NCBI GenBank assembly: GCA_964487545.1
Contig: CAZARI010000014.1
Coordinates: forward strand, 3,124-67,123
DNA: 64,000 bases
Direction: 5' to 3'
Source: SKUL01 sp964487545
Lineage (GTDB): Bacteria > Bacteroidota > Bacteroidia > Flavobacteriales_D > SKUL01
The position numbers and the translations under genes are program-made. Position 1 is the stretch's first letter. The number at the start of each line of letters is the position of its first letter. Shown here piece after piece: positions 44,304 through 54,470 of the stretch. The notes beneath the pieces were generated by a model. That model was not told where the DNA came from. It searched no databases and saw nothing but the letters and a program-made list of their open reading frames with translations.

Positions 44304-45880
44304 AACACACCGATTTTCTGGTGATCGGTTCGGGAGTGGCCGGGTTGACCTTTGCCCTTAAAACTGCACTCCGCTTTCCCGATCGGCGGATAACCATCGT
44401 CACCAAAACCATGGCAATCGAGTCGAATACGCGCTATGCACAAGGCGGAATTGCCGTTGTCTCTAATGATTCGCACGACTCTTTTGAAGAACACATCGCC
44501 GATACGATCAAAGCCGGCGACGGATTGTGCAATGAGCAAGTGGTTGAAATGGTCATCCGACAAGGACCCGAACGACTGGCTGAATTAATAAGCTGGGGAA
44601 CAAAGTTCGACCGGGAATCAGCGCAATCATGGCATTTGGGAAAAGAAGGCGGACATTCGGCCAATCGCATACTTCACCGCGGTGATGCCACTGGACTGGA
44701 AATTGAACAATCATTGCTGCGGCGAGTCAAAGCTCAGCCCAATATCCAAATACGGCAACACCACCTGGTAGTCGATCTTCTTGTGCGCGATAATCTTTGT
44801 CATGGCGCCATATTACTCCACACCAAAAATGCAAAGCGGTTTTTGCTAAGAGCAAAATTCACGCTACTGGCTGCCGGAGGTGCCGGACAGGTTTATTTAA
44901 CCACTACCAACCCGCTGGTGGCCACCGGCGACGGCATTGCCATGGCCGCGCGTGCCGGAGCGCAAATCGCCGATATGGAATTTGTGCAGTTTCACCCAAC
45001 AGCACTTTACGAATCCGGAAAAAGTCCGGCTTTTCTCATTTCGGAAGCGGTGAGAGGTGCTGGAGCTATTCTGCGCAATTCAGCCGGCGTGGCTTTTATG
45101 CACCATTACGATCCCCACGCAGACCTTGCCTTTCGGGATATCGTGGCACGTGCCATTTTTAACGAAATGCGGTCAACCGGAGCTCAGCACGTGATGCTCG
45201 ACTGTCGCCATATCGATCGGCATATTTTTAAACTTCAGTTTCCGAACATTCACCAAAAATGCGCGAAACTCGGCATTGACCTGTCGGTAGATATGATTCC
45301 GGTGATTCCCGCAGCCCACTACATTTGTGGCGGTGTGGTGGTGGACCATCACGGACGAACTTCCATTAACCGACTATACGCTTGCGGAGAGTGCTCGCGA
45401 ACAGGACTACACGGTGCCAATCGGCTCGCCTCCAACTCGCTGCTTGAAGCGATCGTTTACGCTCATCGCAGTTTTAAAGAGGTGTCTCGATGGGTGGAGC
45501 AGTATCAGGAGCAGTATCAGGAGCAGTCGAATCCGACGTTTGAAACACCGACAACTTGTGCGTCGTGGAATAACAGCACAGATACTTCCGAATTGAAACT
45601 GCGCATCAACGAAACCATGGAACGCTATGCGGGCATCGAACGCAAAACAGACGATTTGCACGTTGCGGCGAAAACCATTGCACAGATTCTGGACGAACTG
45701 CAGCAGCCAAAATATTTCAATCCCGACTCACCGCAGTGGAATCAAACCCGCAATCTTGCAGAAACCGCACGACTCATTATCGAACAATCGATTGCGAGAA
45801 AGGAAAATCGGGGAACTTTCTTCAACACTGACCTCAAACCGTCTGCACCAAATCTACCACTTCCCTCACTGGTTCGGTAA
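44300..45880 (+). CDS. nadB: L-aspartate oxidase
   Basis: A 526-residue flavoprotein that oxidises L-aspartate to iminoaspartate, the substrate of NadA. FAD binding is shown by VIGSGVAGLTFALKTA at the start, and the succinate-dehydrogenase-like fold by TRYAQGGIAVV, EFVQFHPTALYE, CGGVVVDHHGRTSINRLYAC and GLHGANRLASNSLLEA. The C-terminal helical domain contains a 12-base in-frame duplication (YQEQYQEQ) at about residues 400-410. The start is fixed by the four-base overlap with nadA. NadC is not in the window. Confidence 0.95.
   Translation: MKHTDFLVIGSGVAGLTFALKTALRFPDRRITIVTKTMAIESNTRYAQGGIAVVSNDSHDSFEEHIADTIKAGDGLCNEQVVEMVIRQGPERLAELISWGTKFDRESAQSWHLGKEGGHSANRILHRGDATGLEIEQSLLRRVKAQPNIQIRQHHLVVDLLVRDNLCHGAILLHTKNAKRFLLRAKFTLLAAGGAGQVYLTTTNPLVATGDGIAMAARAGAQIADMEFVQFHPTALYESGKSPAFLISEAVRGAGAILRNSAGVAFMHHYDPHADLAFRDIVARAIFNEMRSTGAQHVMLDCRHIDRHIFKLQFPNIHQKCAKLGIDLSVDMIPVIPAAHYICGGVVVDHHGRTSINRLYACGECSRTGLHGANRLASNSLLEAIVYAHRSFKEVSRWVEQYQEQYQEQSNPTFETPTTCASWNNSTDTSELKLRINETMERYAGIERKTDDLHVAAKTIAQILDELQQPKYFNPDSPQWNQTRNLAETARLIIEQSIARKENRGTFFNTDLKPSAPNLPLPSLVR
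45497..45528 (+). repeat. 12-base tandem duplication inside nadB
   Basis: GAGCAGTATCAG occurs at 45497-45508 and again at 45509-45520, followed by a partial third copy (GAGCAGTC). It is in frame and encodes Glu-Gln-Tyr-Gln repeats in a surface loop or helix of the C-terminal part. Confidence 0.85.
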
Positions 45881-45932
45881 AGGCATCTTTTCAAATTAGC
45901 TGAAACACCGGCCAAATTTGTAATTTGGTCGA

Positions 45933-48900
45933 ATGCGAGCACTGGTTCTGATCATTCTTATTGGTTTCAACCTGGCGGGATATACGCAGCAAGGTGGTGT
46001 CCGGTTTATCGAAAACAAAGGACAATGGGAAGAACAGGTGCTTTTGAGGGCCGATATTCCTGGCGGCAGTATGTATCTCGAAAACGACCGTTTTACCTTT
46101 AATTTTCTCGACAGCGAACAACTTTACCGAAGGCAACAGGCTCATGCTGGCGAACCCATTGAAAAACCCCTCGAAGATTTTATTCGCGGTCACGCCTATC
46201 AGGTTCTATTCAAAAACAGCCAGTCGCCAACCCTTGAAAAGAGCAAACCCTCTAGCGATTACTTCAACTATTTTATCGGGAACGATCCGGCCAGATGGGC
46301 TTCGCATGCCAGGGCTTACGAATCGATCACGCTAAAATCGATTTATCACCACACCGACTTAAAGGTGTATACGAGCGATGGCAAGGTTAAATACGATTTG
46401 GTGGTTTTTCCGGGCGGAAGTGCCGACAGCATTCAATTGGAATACCGCGGGATAGATCAACTTAACATCAGAAAAGGAAGACTGGTTGTAGTCACCAGTA
46501 TAAATGAAGTGATTGAAGCCAAACCATTTGCCTATCAGCTCGTCGACAATCAGATCAAACAAGTGAAGTGCGATTATGTGTTGGAGGAAAATATCGTTCG
46601 TTTTATCGTTGGCAGTCACGACCCCTCCCTACCCCTGATCATCGATCCGGAACTCAAATTTTCGACCTACTCTGGTAGTACCGCCGACAACTTCGGTTTT
46701 ACAGCCACCTACGATCAGGAGGGCTTTCTGTATTCGGGAAGTTCGGTATTCGGAAACGGCTACCCTGTCACGCTCGGGGCTTATCAAGCTTCGTGGGCTG
46801 GCGGAACCGGAGCTGGAACGCTGATGGGAACGGATATCGGTATCACCAAATTCGACACCAGCGGAACCGCTCTGGTGTACTCTACCTACATCGGCGGTTC
46901 GAGCGATGAATTGCCCCACAGTTTAATCGTGAACAATCAAGGCGAGTTGTATCTCTACGGCACCACCAGTTCACCGAATTTTCCAACCACACCGGGTGCC
47001 TTTCAGAATTCGTTCGCCGGCGGAACTTCATTTGCTCCGGTGGGTGTAGGGGTTCACTACGTCAATGGTTCGGATATAATTGTTGCTAAACTTTCTGCCT
47101 CAGGTGCTGATTTGATGGCGGCAACGTATGTCGGCGGTTCGGGAAACGATGGAATTAGTTCGGGTGCCGGACTCAAATTCAACTATGCCGATGAGATGCG
47201 TGGTGAAGTGTTGTTTGATAACGACGGCAATGTGATTATTGCCAGCTCCACCTACAGCGCTGACTTCCCGGTGACTCCAGACGCCTTTCAAACCAGCATC
47301 GGCGGCAGCCAGGACGGTTGCTTGCTGAAGCTCGATCCCGATCTGCAAAACCTGCTACACAGCACTTACCTCGGCGGATCTCAGCCCGATGCCACCTATG
47401 CCGTGGCGGTGGATAGCGACGATCATCTAATTGTGTCCGGTGGCACTGCTTCATCCAATTTCCCAACCACTTCGGGTGTGATATCATCAACCTACAACGG
47501 TGGAACTGCCGATGGATATATCGCCAAACTATCGCCCGACTTATCGCAGTTGGTGCATTCCACTTATTACGGCACCGATCAATACGATCAGCTCTATTTT
47601 GTGCAATTGGACAGCGAAGGAAGTATATACGTCTTTGGACAAACGCGCGGTTCGGCGGGCCTACTTATTGAAAATGCGGAATACCATGTGGACAACGGTG
47701 GAATGCTTGTAGCCAAATTCCAACCGGATTTATCGAATATCATCTGGTCTACCCGCTTTGGAAGTGGAGTAAGTGTTAACCCCAACCTTTCTCCAGCGGC
47801 ATTTCTGGTGGATGTATGCCACAAAATTTACCTGAGTGGCTGGGGCGGCCAGACCAATGTTTCGTCGAATTCATTGACCGGATACACCACCGGCTTGCCC
47901 GTTACCCCCGACGCTTACCAAAGCACCACCGACGGCAGCGATTTTTATATTATGGTACTCGAAGAAGACGCTACGGCCATTACCTACGCCACTTTTTTCG
48001 GCGGAAACCAAAGCAATGAACACGTTGATGGCGGGACTTGTCGGTTTGACCGTAGCGGTAAAATCTATCAATCGCTATGTGCCGGCTGCGGAAACAACGA
48101 CGACTTTCCCATCCATCCACCCGATGCATGGTCGCCCACCAACGAAAGCTTCAACTGCAACCTTGGCGTTTTTAAGTTTGACTTTGCGCTGCCCATAACC
48201 ATTGCACAATTTTCAGCAACCGACGTTTGCCTTCCCGACCAAATATCCGTCAGCAACTTCAGCAGTGGTGCAACTGCATATACATGGTATGTGAATGGAA
48301 CAGCAGTGAGTACCCAAAGCAACCCCGACCTAAACCTCACCGAACCGGGCAGCTATACCATTTCGCTGACATCGTTTAATCCCGAAACATGCAACCTATC
48401 CGACAGTGTTTCTCAGGTGGTGAATATCTATTCTGAAATTATGCTGGAATCCTTGGTCGACATCAACCTGTGCCATCCGGATTCGACAACCCTCACCGCC
48501 AATTCATGGGGTTCTGCAACAACGTTTCACTGGTCAACGCAGCCCAATTTCAGCAATCAGCTCAACGAAAATTTGACCGACAGTGTCATTACCGTTTTTC
48601 CCGACCAAACCACCACCTATTACATTAAAGTGAGCAATGGCTTCTGCGAAAAGCAGGAAAGCATCACCGTGACTCCGGCTCCGCATGTTGAGATCAGCCT
48701 GCCCGAAATTTCAGGTTGCGACGGCGATACGGTTCACGTTGAACTGATTAACCTTACACCTGAAATTGCATTTGATCAAATCGTGTGGCAACCCGAGGAC
48801 ATCCTCATTTCAGGTCAAGGCACCCCGAATGTAACTTTGGAAACCAACGGTGATTTTTATTTGCACGTAGCCATTCTCACCGAAAACAATTGCACCCTTT

Positions 48901-49967
48901 TGGATTCGGTATTGATCGAAACCGACGCGCTTTTACTTTCTGTTTCGTCCGATACTACCATCTGCAACAGCGATCAGGTGGCGGTGTTGACGGCCTTCCC
49001 ATCAATCGATGCCGCCTCAATCATCTGGTCACAAAATCCCGATTTTTCAGATCCGCTCAATCCCGAAGGTTCGGCTGAGATCACCGTCTCGCCCGATGAA
49101 ACCACCACTTATTTTGTGCAGGCCCAGCACGGCAATTGCACCCGCATCGAACAGGTAACTGTTTTTGTTGTGGAAGGCGGCGCTTATCTCGCTCCCGAAT
49201 TCACCATCTGCCTGCACGACACCATTCAGATTGAAGCAATGAATATGCTACCGTCGGTTGAGCTCATCTACAGTTGGAGTCCACAAGATGAAATCATTTC
49301 CGGGGCACAAAGCTCCACCATCACCGTCAGTCCAAACGAAACGACCGTGTATGAAGTGCAAATCACTACCGAAGATGGTTGCTCTTTTTCCATAACCACA
49401 GTGGTTTATGTTTCAAATTTGGGTGCAGATATCATCAGCGCCACCGCTGACCCGCACACCATTCCGGCCGGAACAACCACCGAATTGAACGCCGTTCCTA
49501 ATCATCCCGATTACTTGTATGTATGGAGTCCGCCAGAAGGACTGGAAAATCCAAATTCGGCGACAACCATAGCTTCGCCCGAGGAAACCACCACATACAC
49601 CGTTACCATTTATGATTCTTCGGCAGGGGGAACCAGTTTTTGCCAGAAATCGGCTTCCGTATTGGTCAAAGTGTATGATTTTGTTTGTGGTCCGCCGAAT
49701 GTATTTCTGCCCAATGCCTTTACTCCCAACGGCGACGGCAACAACGACGTGCTCTACCTGCGCGGCGACAATATTTCGCACATCCATCTGGCCATCTACA
49801 ACCGCTGGGGAGAACTGGTTTTTGAAACCACCGATCAGTCGGTGGGTTGGGATGGAACTTTCAGGGGAAAAGAGGTGGATCCCGCAGTGTTTGTTTATCA
49901 CCTAGAAGTTGATTGCGGCGATGGCCAGCGATTTATCGATAAAGGAAATATAACGGTGATCCGCTGA
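45933..49967 (+). CDS. T9SS type B-sorted surface protein with SBBP-type propeller repeats
   Basis: A 1344-residue secreted protein. A signal peptide (ends NLAGYTQ) is followed by an N-terminal domain common to SBBP proteins (RFIENKGQWEEQVLLRADI, LIIDPELKFSTYSGSTADN), then beta-propeller-like SBBP repeats (STYIGGSSDELPHSLIVNNQ, HSTYLGGSQPDATYAVAVDS; roughly residues 240-740). Three to four Ig/PKD-like modules of a cysteine-containing type follow, and then a type B sorting domain (PNAFTPNGDGNNDVLYLRGD, YNRWGELVFETTD, VFVYHLEVDCGDG). The mature protein should reach the surface through T9SS with the PorP encoded directly after it (one-base overlap TGATG). Ligand unknown; adhesion is a guess. Confidence 0.9.
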   Translation: MRALVLIILIGFNLAGYTQQGGVRFIENKGQWEEQVLLRADIPGGSMYLENDRFTFNFLDSEQLYRRQQAHAGEPIEKPLEDFIRGHAYQVLFKNSQSPTLEKSKPSSDYFNYFIGNDPARWASHARAYESITLKSIYHHTDLKVYTSDGKVKYDLVVFPGGSADSIQLEYRGIDQLNIRKGRLVVVTSINEVIEAKPFAYQLVDNQIKQVKCDYVLEENIVRFIVGSHDPSLPLIIDPELKFSTYSGSTADNFGFTATYDQEGFLYSGSSVFGNGYPVTLGAYQASWAGGTGAGTLMGTDIGITKFDTSGTALVYSTYIGGSSDELPHSLIVNNQGELYLYGTTSSPNFPTTPGAFQNSFAGGTSFAPVGVGVHYVNGSDIIVAKLSASGADLMAATYVGGSGNDGISSGAGLKFNYADEMRGEVLFDNDGNVIIASSTYSADFPVTPDAFQTSIGGSQDGCLLKLDPDLQNLLHSTYLGGSQPDATYAVAVDSDDHLIVSGGTASSNFPTTSGVISSTYNGGTADGYIAKLSPDLSQLVHSTYYGTDQYDQLYFVQLDSEGSIYVFGQTRGSAGLLIENAEYHVDNGGMLVAKFQPDLSNIIWSTRFGSGVSVNPNLSPAAFLVDVCHKIYLSGWGGQTNVSSNSLTGYTTGLPVTPDAYQSTTDGSDFYIMVLEEDATAITYATFFGGNQSNEHVDGGTCRFDRSGKIYQSLCAGCGNNDDFPIHPPDAWSPTNESFNCNLGVFKFDFALPITIAQFSATDVCLPDQISVSNFSSGATAYTWYVNGTAVSTQSNPDLNLTEPGSYTISLTSFNPETCNLSDSVSQVVNIYSEIMLESLVDINLCHPDSTTLTANSWGSATTFHWSTQPNFSNQLNENLTDSVITVFPDQTTTYYIKVSNGFCEKQESITVTPAPHVEISLPEISGCDGDTVHVELINLTPEIAFDQIVWQPEDILISGQGTPNVTLETNGDFYLHVAILTENNCTLLDSVLIETDALLLSVSSDTTICNSDQVAVLTAFPSIDAASIIWSQNPDFSDPLNPEGSAEITVSPDETTTYFVQAQHGNCTRIEQVTVFVVEGGAYLAPEFTICLHDTIQIEAMNMLPSVELIYSWSPQDEIISGAQSSTITVSPNETTVYEVQITTEDGCSFSITTVVYVSNLGADIISATADPHTIPAGTTTELNAVPNHPDYLYVWSPPEGLENPNSATTIASPEETTTYTVTIYDSSAGGTSFCQKSASVLVKVYDFVCGPPNVFLPNAFTPNGDGNNDVLYLRGDNISHIHLAIYNRWGELVFETTDQSVGWDGTFRGKEVDPAVFVYHLEVDCGDGQRFIDKGNITVIR

Positions 49968-50974
49968 TGCTAAACTTTCGGCTATTCATATTGCTGCTTT
50001 TGTGGATGCCGGCTGTGATGGCTCAGGACATACACTTTTCGCAGTTTTATGCCTCACCCATGAATCTCAATCCCGGATTGGCCGGCCAGTTTAATGGCGA
50101 TTACCGCTTGGCAGCCAATCACCGCACCCAATGGCGATCGGTTACCAAACCATATAGCACCACAGGTGGATCGGCCGATGCGCGACAGCCCCTCGACCTT
50201 AAAAACCTCGGAGCCGGGCTGTCGATGTACAACGATAAAGCCGGCGATTCCAAACTCAACACGCTGCAAATGAATCTGGCGGTGAGCTACCTGAAGCACG
50301 TTTCAAAGGACTCGCTGCACAGCCTATCATTTGGCATTCAAACCGGACTCACCCATCGAAACATCAGATACGACGAGCTGAGCTTCGATGCGCAATTCAA
50401 CAACGGAATATACAGTCCGGCAGCAGCTACCGGTGAAAACTTTGTTCGCGACAGTCGCACCTATCTCAATCTAAATGTTGGCCTTGCTTGGTTTTGGCAA
50501 ATCGACGACCGCAAAACGATCAGTGCGGGCGTTGCTGCACATAACCTATCACGCCCTAAACAAAGCTTCTACAACGATCCCGAAACGATGCTCGATATGC
50601 GCTGGACCGCTCACGCCACTGCCGAATGGCCCATTTCGGAAAAGATCGATATCATGCCCGCCATCCTGTTTATGGCTCAGGGGCCACACCAGCAATTTAC
50701 ACTTGGAGGAGTGGGACGCTATACGCTCAAAAACTTTCCGGGAATCTACCGTGCGGTATATCTGGGATGGCACGGACGCACGCAAGATGCTGGATTTCTA
50801 ACCGCTGGGGTAGAAATCGACAACTGGAATATAGGCGTGAGCTACGACATCAATTTTTCGACATTAAACGTTGCGAGCAACTACCGCGGCGGGTTTGAAA
50901 TTTCTGCTGTGTACATCTTCAGGCAATACAAACCCCGCCGGATCATCCATAAAATGTGTCCTGACTTCTTATGA
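49967..50974 (+). CDS. PorP/SprF family T9SS outer-membrane protein (second copy)
   Basis: A 335-residue outer-membrane barrel of the PorP/SprF family, diverged from the copy at 36030. A signal peptide (ends PAVMAQ) precedes DIHFSQFYASPMNLNPGLAG and NHRTQWRSVTKPYSTTGGSA, the family's opening motif; later segments include KNLGAGLSMYNDKAGDSKLN and AVYLGWHGRTQDAGFLTAGV. The ATG overlaps the upstream type-B gene stop by one base, and its stop overlaps the next ATG by four (ATGA), so all three are translated as a unit. It is presumed to serve the 1344-residue protein. Confidence 0.93.
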   Translation: MLNFRLFILLLLWMPAVMAQDIHFSQFYASPMNLNPGLAGQFNGDYRLAANHRTQWRSVTKPYSTTGGSADARQPLDLKNLGAGLSMYNDKAGDSKLNTLQMNLAVSYLKHVSKDSLHSLSFGIQTGLTHRNIRYDELSFDAQFNNGIYSPAAATGENFVRDSRTYLNLNVGLAWFWQIDDRKTISAGVAAHNLSRPKQSFYNDPETMLDMRWTAHATAEWPISEKIDIMPAILFMAQGPHQQFTLGGVGRYTLKNFPGIYRAVYLGWHGRTQDAGFLTAGVEIDNWNIGVSYDINFSTLNVASNYRGGFEISAVYIFRQYKPRRIIHKMCPDFL

Positions 50975-53241
50975 AACCATTGATCATATCGTTACTTATG
51001 GTGCTGGTTTGCAATCTGTGCGCTGTTGCTCAAAACCAAAAGGAATTTGAGAAATGGGGTGACATGGCTGTTGAAATCGACGATCATTACGGCGCGGCAC
51101 TGTATTACAAAAAAGCCCTTGATCTGGATTCATCAGTGAGTAGAATCACCTATAAATACGCCGAGGCACTGCGCGGATACAACGATTACGAAAAAGCAGA
51201 ATTCTATTACAACAAAATATACCGCAAAGACCGCGGGCGATTATATCCCGAAGGCCCATTTTGGCTGGCTTCCATGATGATGTACAATGGCAAATATCAG
51301 GACGCCAAAAAAATGTGGCGACAGGTACATAACACCCATCGCCGTGATAAATCTTCGTTCGCATACCAAAAAGCGGTGCAGGCCATGAAATCATGCGACT
51401 CGGCGATGGTATTTATCCAGCAGCGACGACAGCTCGAAATCAATAACATCGGCGAACCGGTCAATTCGTACGATGCAGAATTCAGTCCTATTCTCGATCA
51501 ACAGGGCAATTTGTATTTCGGTGCGCTTAAAGGGGAGCTCGGTAAAAACAACGAGGTCATCAGCAGGCAATATCACATCAATATTTTCAAGTCTACTGCC
51601 AGCGGAGACCAATGGAGCACGCCTCAACCCATCGACACAATAATCAACCTGCCGATGAAGCATACGGGAAATCCGGCAATGGATAACAGCGGCACTTTAA
51701 TGGTTTTTACGCAATGTACCGACAGCATGCAGTGTGTGCTGAAAGGAGCAGAAATTAATAAGGAAGAATTTATTGCTCCGCGAACCCTTGCTGGTGAGAT
51801 TAATGTGCGCGGCCACCGGACCACCCATCCGTCGTTTGCAACGATAAACGGACAGGAGCTTTTGTTTTTCTCCTCCGACCGACCCGGCGGCTATGGAAAT
51901 TTCGATTTGTATTTCGCACCGCATCTCGGTAATCTTGAGTTTGGAGCCATCCGCAATCTGGGTCCGGTAATCAACACCGTGGGTAACGAAATTACGCCGT
52001 GGTTTCAGCCCGATTCGATGATTCTTTGGTTCAGCTCCGACTGGCATGAGGGGCTGGGCGGCTACGATGTTTTTTACAGCGAGGGTCAAGACGTTACCTG
52101 GAGCCAACCCGTAAATGCGCGCCCTCCGCTGAACAGTTCTGCCAACGACATGCACTACCAGTATTTTCCGGCGCACAACAAAGGCTTTTTGGTATCTAAC
52201 CGCGCGGGGTCGCTGGCTGCAAAGGGAGAAACCTGCTGCAACGATATTTACGTATTTGCATATCCCCACCGTATCGACACCTTGCCCGAAATAGAAACAC
52301 TTGAACAGTTGAGCGACTATCTGCCTGTCACGCTCTACTTCCATAATGATGAGCCCAATCCCCGCTCGTGGGACACCACCACTACCCGCAATTACTTAGA
52401 CACCTACACTGCCTACCGCTCCATGCTGCCTGTGTATCAACAGGAATACAGCGAAGGATTGAAGAAAAATGAAAAGGAAGAAGCCATAGCCAACATCACG
52501 TCGTTTTTTGAGCAAAAGGCCGATCTTGGCGTTCAGCACCTCGAGCTCTTTACCAAATTACTACTGCGCGAACTAGAAAAAGGAACCCAAATCGATCTCA
52601 CCATTAAAGGCTATGCCAGTCCGTTGGCACGTTCGGATTATAACGTCAACCTGACCCAACGCAGAATTCAATCACTGATTAATTATCTCAGTGCGTATGA
52701 CATGGGTGTTTTTCTACCTTATATAACCGGCGTTGCCAAAAATGGCGGTAAGCTCAATTTTAACCACATCCCTTTTGGTGCCTACCGCGCCGAAAAATCG
52801 GTGAGCGACAACCTGCACGATCAGCGAAACTCGGTATACTCGCGCAGTGCAGCGCTGGAAAGAAAAATTGAAATCCTATCCATTGAGCGTGCAGCAGGCG
52901 ACAGCGCAACGGCCGTTATCGATTTTAGCGCTACCCTACACAATTTCGGCATGAAGACTACTACTGATACGTTGATTCACCAGTTTACTTTTGTCAACAG
53001 CGGTGAAAAGCCCTTGCAAATTATGGACATCACCGCCGACTGCGACTGTGCTGATATTCACTACCCAACGGCGGAAGTAAACCCCGGTCAGGAAGGTGTA
53101 GTGCACATTCGTTTTAACGGCATGGCCGAAACAGGAAAAGTGGCCAAAACATTTATCGTTCACACCAACGGAATTCCGCAAGAGGTGGAGTTGGTGATTA
53201 CCGCTGAAATCCGATCCGGCACAGCGGCACCAACCGAATGA
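50971..53241 (+). CDS. TPR/PD40/OmpA-like protein with C-terminal DUF1573 domain
   Basis: A 756-residue exported protein in the PorE position of the second cassette. Signal peptide (ends CAVAQ); TPR-like N-terminus (ALYYKKALDLDSSVSRITYK, NDYEKAEFYYNKIYRK); PD40 propeller repeats (LLFFSSDRPGGYGNFDLYFA, WFSSDWHEGLGGYDVFYSEG); an OmpA-like region (about 530-655) with GYASPLARSDYNVNLTQRRI; and a DUF1573 domain (about 660-745: LHNFGMKTTTDTLIHQFTFV, TADCDCADIHYP). In the OmpA region the peptidoglycan-binding Asp is replaced by Ser550, while R565 is kept. The DUF1573 fusion is not part of the PorE layout known to me and echoes the separate gene at 27759. Confidence 0.87.
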   Translation: MKPLIISLLMVLVCNLCAVAQNQKEFEKWGDMAVEIDDHYGAALYYKKALDLDSSVSRITYKYAEALRGYNDYEKAEFYYNKIYRKDRGRLYPEGPFWLASMMMYNGKYQDAKKMWRQVHNTHRRDKSSFAYQKAVQAMKSCDSAMVFIQQRRQLEINNIGEPVNSYDAEFSPILDQQGNLYFGALKGELGKNNEVISRQYHINIFKSTASGDQWSTPQPIDTIINLPMKHTGNPAMDNSGTLMVFTQCTDSMQCVLKGAEINKEEFIAPRTLAGEINVRGHRTTHPSFATINGQELLFFSSDRPGGYGNFDLYFAPHLGNLEFGAIRNLGPVINTVGNEITPWFQPDSMILWFSSDWHEGLGGYDVFYSEGQDVTWSQPVNARPPLNSSANDMHYQYFPAHNKGFLVSNRAGSLAAKGETCCNDIYVFAYPHRIDTLPEIETLEQLSDYLPVTLYFHNDEPNPRSWDTTTTRNYLDTYTAYRSMLPVYQQEYSEGLKKNEKEEAIANITSFFEQKADLGVQHLELFTKLLLRELEKGTQIDLTIKGYASPLARSDYNVNLTQRRIQSLINYLSAYDMGVFLPYITGVAKNGGKLNFNHIPFGAYRAEKSVSDNLHDQRNSVYSRSAALERKIEILSIERAAGDSATAVIDFSATLHNFGMKTTTDTLIHQFTFVNSGEKPLQIMDITADCDCADIHYPTAEVNPGQEGVVHIRFNGMAETGKVAKTFIVHTNGIPQEVELVITAEIRSGTAAPTE

Positions 53242-53402
53242 TAATGCCCGCTGACTTGACACCGAATGAAAAGCTACTTTTCTGTCATTTCATAACCGGT
53301 AGATTATGATACAGAAATACAACTGATTTCCGAGGGATATCCGTACCTTCATCTATTCATTTCTAACGCAGTTCTGCACCTGCAAAAGCTCTTTAATCAC
53401 CT

Positions 53403-54470
53403 GTGAAAGAAGATAAAAACAACTACCACCGGGGACGCGGCGCACAAATCAACCCACACAACCGGTTTGCGACTCAGCACAATGCTATTGAGCACATAGA
53501 GGGCATTGATGAAGACGTGGAATCTGAGGCTCGCAGAACCAAATACATCGAGATTTTTCCGAAGACCATTGTCACAAAAGTCAACAGCCCCGACCTGGGT
53601 TTTAGCTGGTCTATGAACCCCTATCAGGGATGCGAACACGGCTGCATATACTGCTATGCCCGCGGCAGCCACGAGTATTATGGCTACAGCTCCGGCAGAG
53701 ACTTTGAAGAGAAAGTATTGTATAAAAAGAATGCGGCACAACTGCTCGAGGCGACTTTTAAAAAGAAAAGCTGGCAACCCGATTTGATTGTATTATCGGG
53801 CAATACCGACTGCTACCAACCCGCAGAGCAACAATTAAAAATTACCCGACAACTGCTCGAAACTTGCCTTAAATACCGGCACCCAGTGGGAATCATCACC
53901 AAAAACAGCCTGATTATCCGCGACCTCGACCTGCTCACTAAACTCAATGACTTGAACTTACTGCGCGTCACCCTTTCAATTACCACGTTGCAAGAAGATG
54001 TTCGGCGCAAAATGGAGCCACGCACAGCCGCTGTTAATCAGCGCTTAAAAACACTCGAAACACTCAGCAACAACGGCATTCTGGTGAATGTGAATATGGC
54101 GCCCATCATTCCCGGTCTCACCAGCCACGAAGTTTTCGATCTGCTAAAAACCGTTGGTGAGCACGGAGCCAACAGCGCCAGCTATATCCTTGTTCGGCTC
54201 AATGGGCACAACGGCGAATTATTCACCGACTGGGTGCGCAAAAACTTTCCCGATCGTGCCGACAAGGTACTGAACCTGATTCGCGAAACCCACCAAGGAA
54301 CGCTTTCGGAAAACCGGTGGAAAGTGCGGATGACTGGAAAAGGAACTTATGCCAATCAAGTTAGGGATATGTTTTCGCTGGCCCGAAACCGGTTTTTGCC
54401 CAATCGAGCGCGCGAACCGGTAAATACAGCACTATTTACGCAAAGCGACCAGCTTTCAATGGATTTTTGA
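53403..54470 (+). CDS. PA0069-family radical SAM protein
   Basis: A 355-residue cytoplasmic radical SAM protein. The CxxxCxxC cluster motif is in NPYQGCEHGCIYCYARGSHE. Conserved family parts follow: DFEEKVLYKKNAAQLLE, LSGNTDCYQPAEQQLKITRQ, TKNSLIIRDLDLL and MAPIIPGLTSHEV. It resembles spore photoproduct lyase-like proteins of the PA0069/Rv2578c group, which lack an established reaction. The start is GTG at 53403; no ATG fits upstream of the conserved N-terminal GRGAQINPHNRF. The last 15 bases overlap the end of the convergent hypothetical gene. Family certain, substrate unknown. Confidence 0.9.
   Translation: MKEDKNNYHRGRGAQINPHNRFATQHNAIEHIEGIDEDVESEARRTKYIEIFPKTIVTKVNSPDLGFSWSMNPYQGCEHGCIYCYARGSHEYYGYSSGRDFEEKVLYKKNAAQLLEATFKKKSWQPDLIVLSGNTDCYQPAEQQLKITRQLLETCLKYRHPVGIITKNSLIIRDLDLLTKLNDLNLLRVTLSITTLQEDVRRKMEPRTAAVNQRLKTLETLSNNGILVNVNMAPIIPGLTSHEVFDLLKTVGEHGANSASYILVRLNGHNGELFTDWVRKNFPDRADKVLNLIRETHQGTLSENRWKVRMTGKGTYANQVRDMFSLARNRFLPNRAREPVNTALFTQSDQLSMDF

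Noticed and set aside
53270..53295. GAAAAG-CTA-CTTTTC hairpin after the second cassette
   Set aside because: Six-base AT-rich stem without a following T run; too weak to call a terminator.
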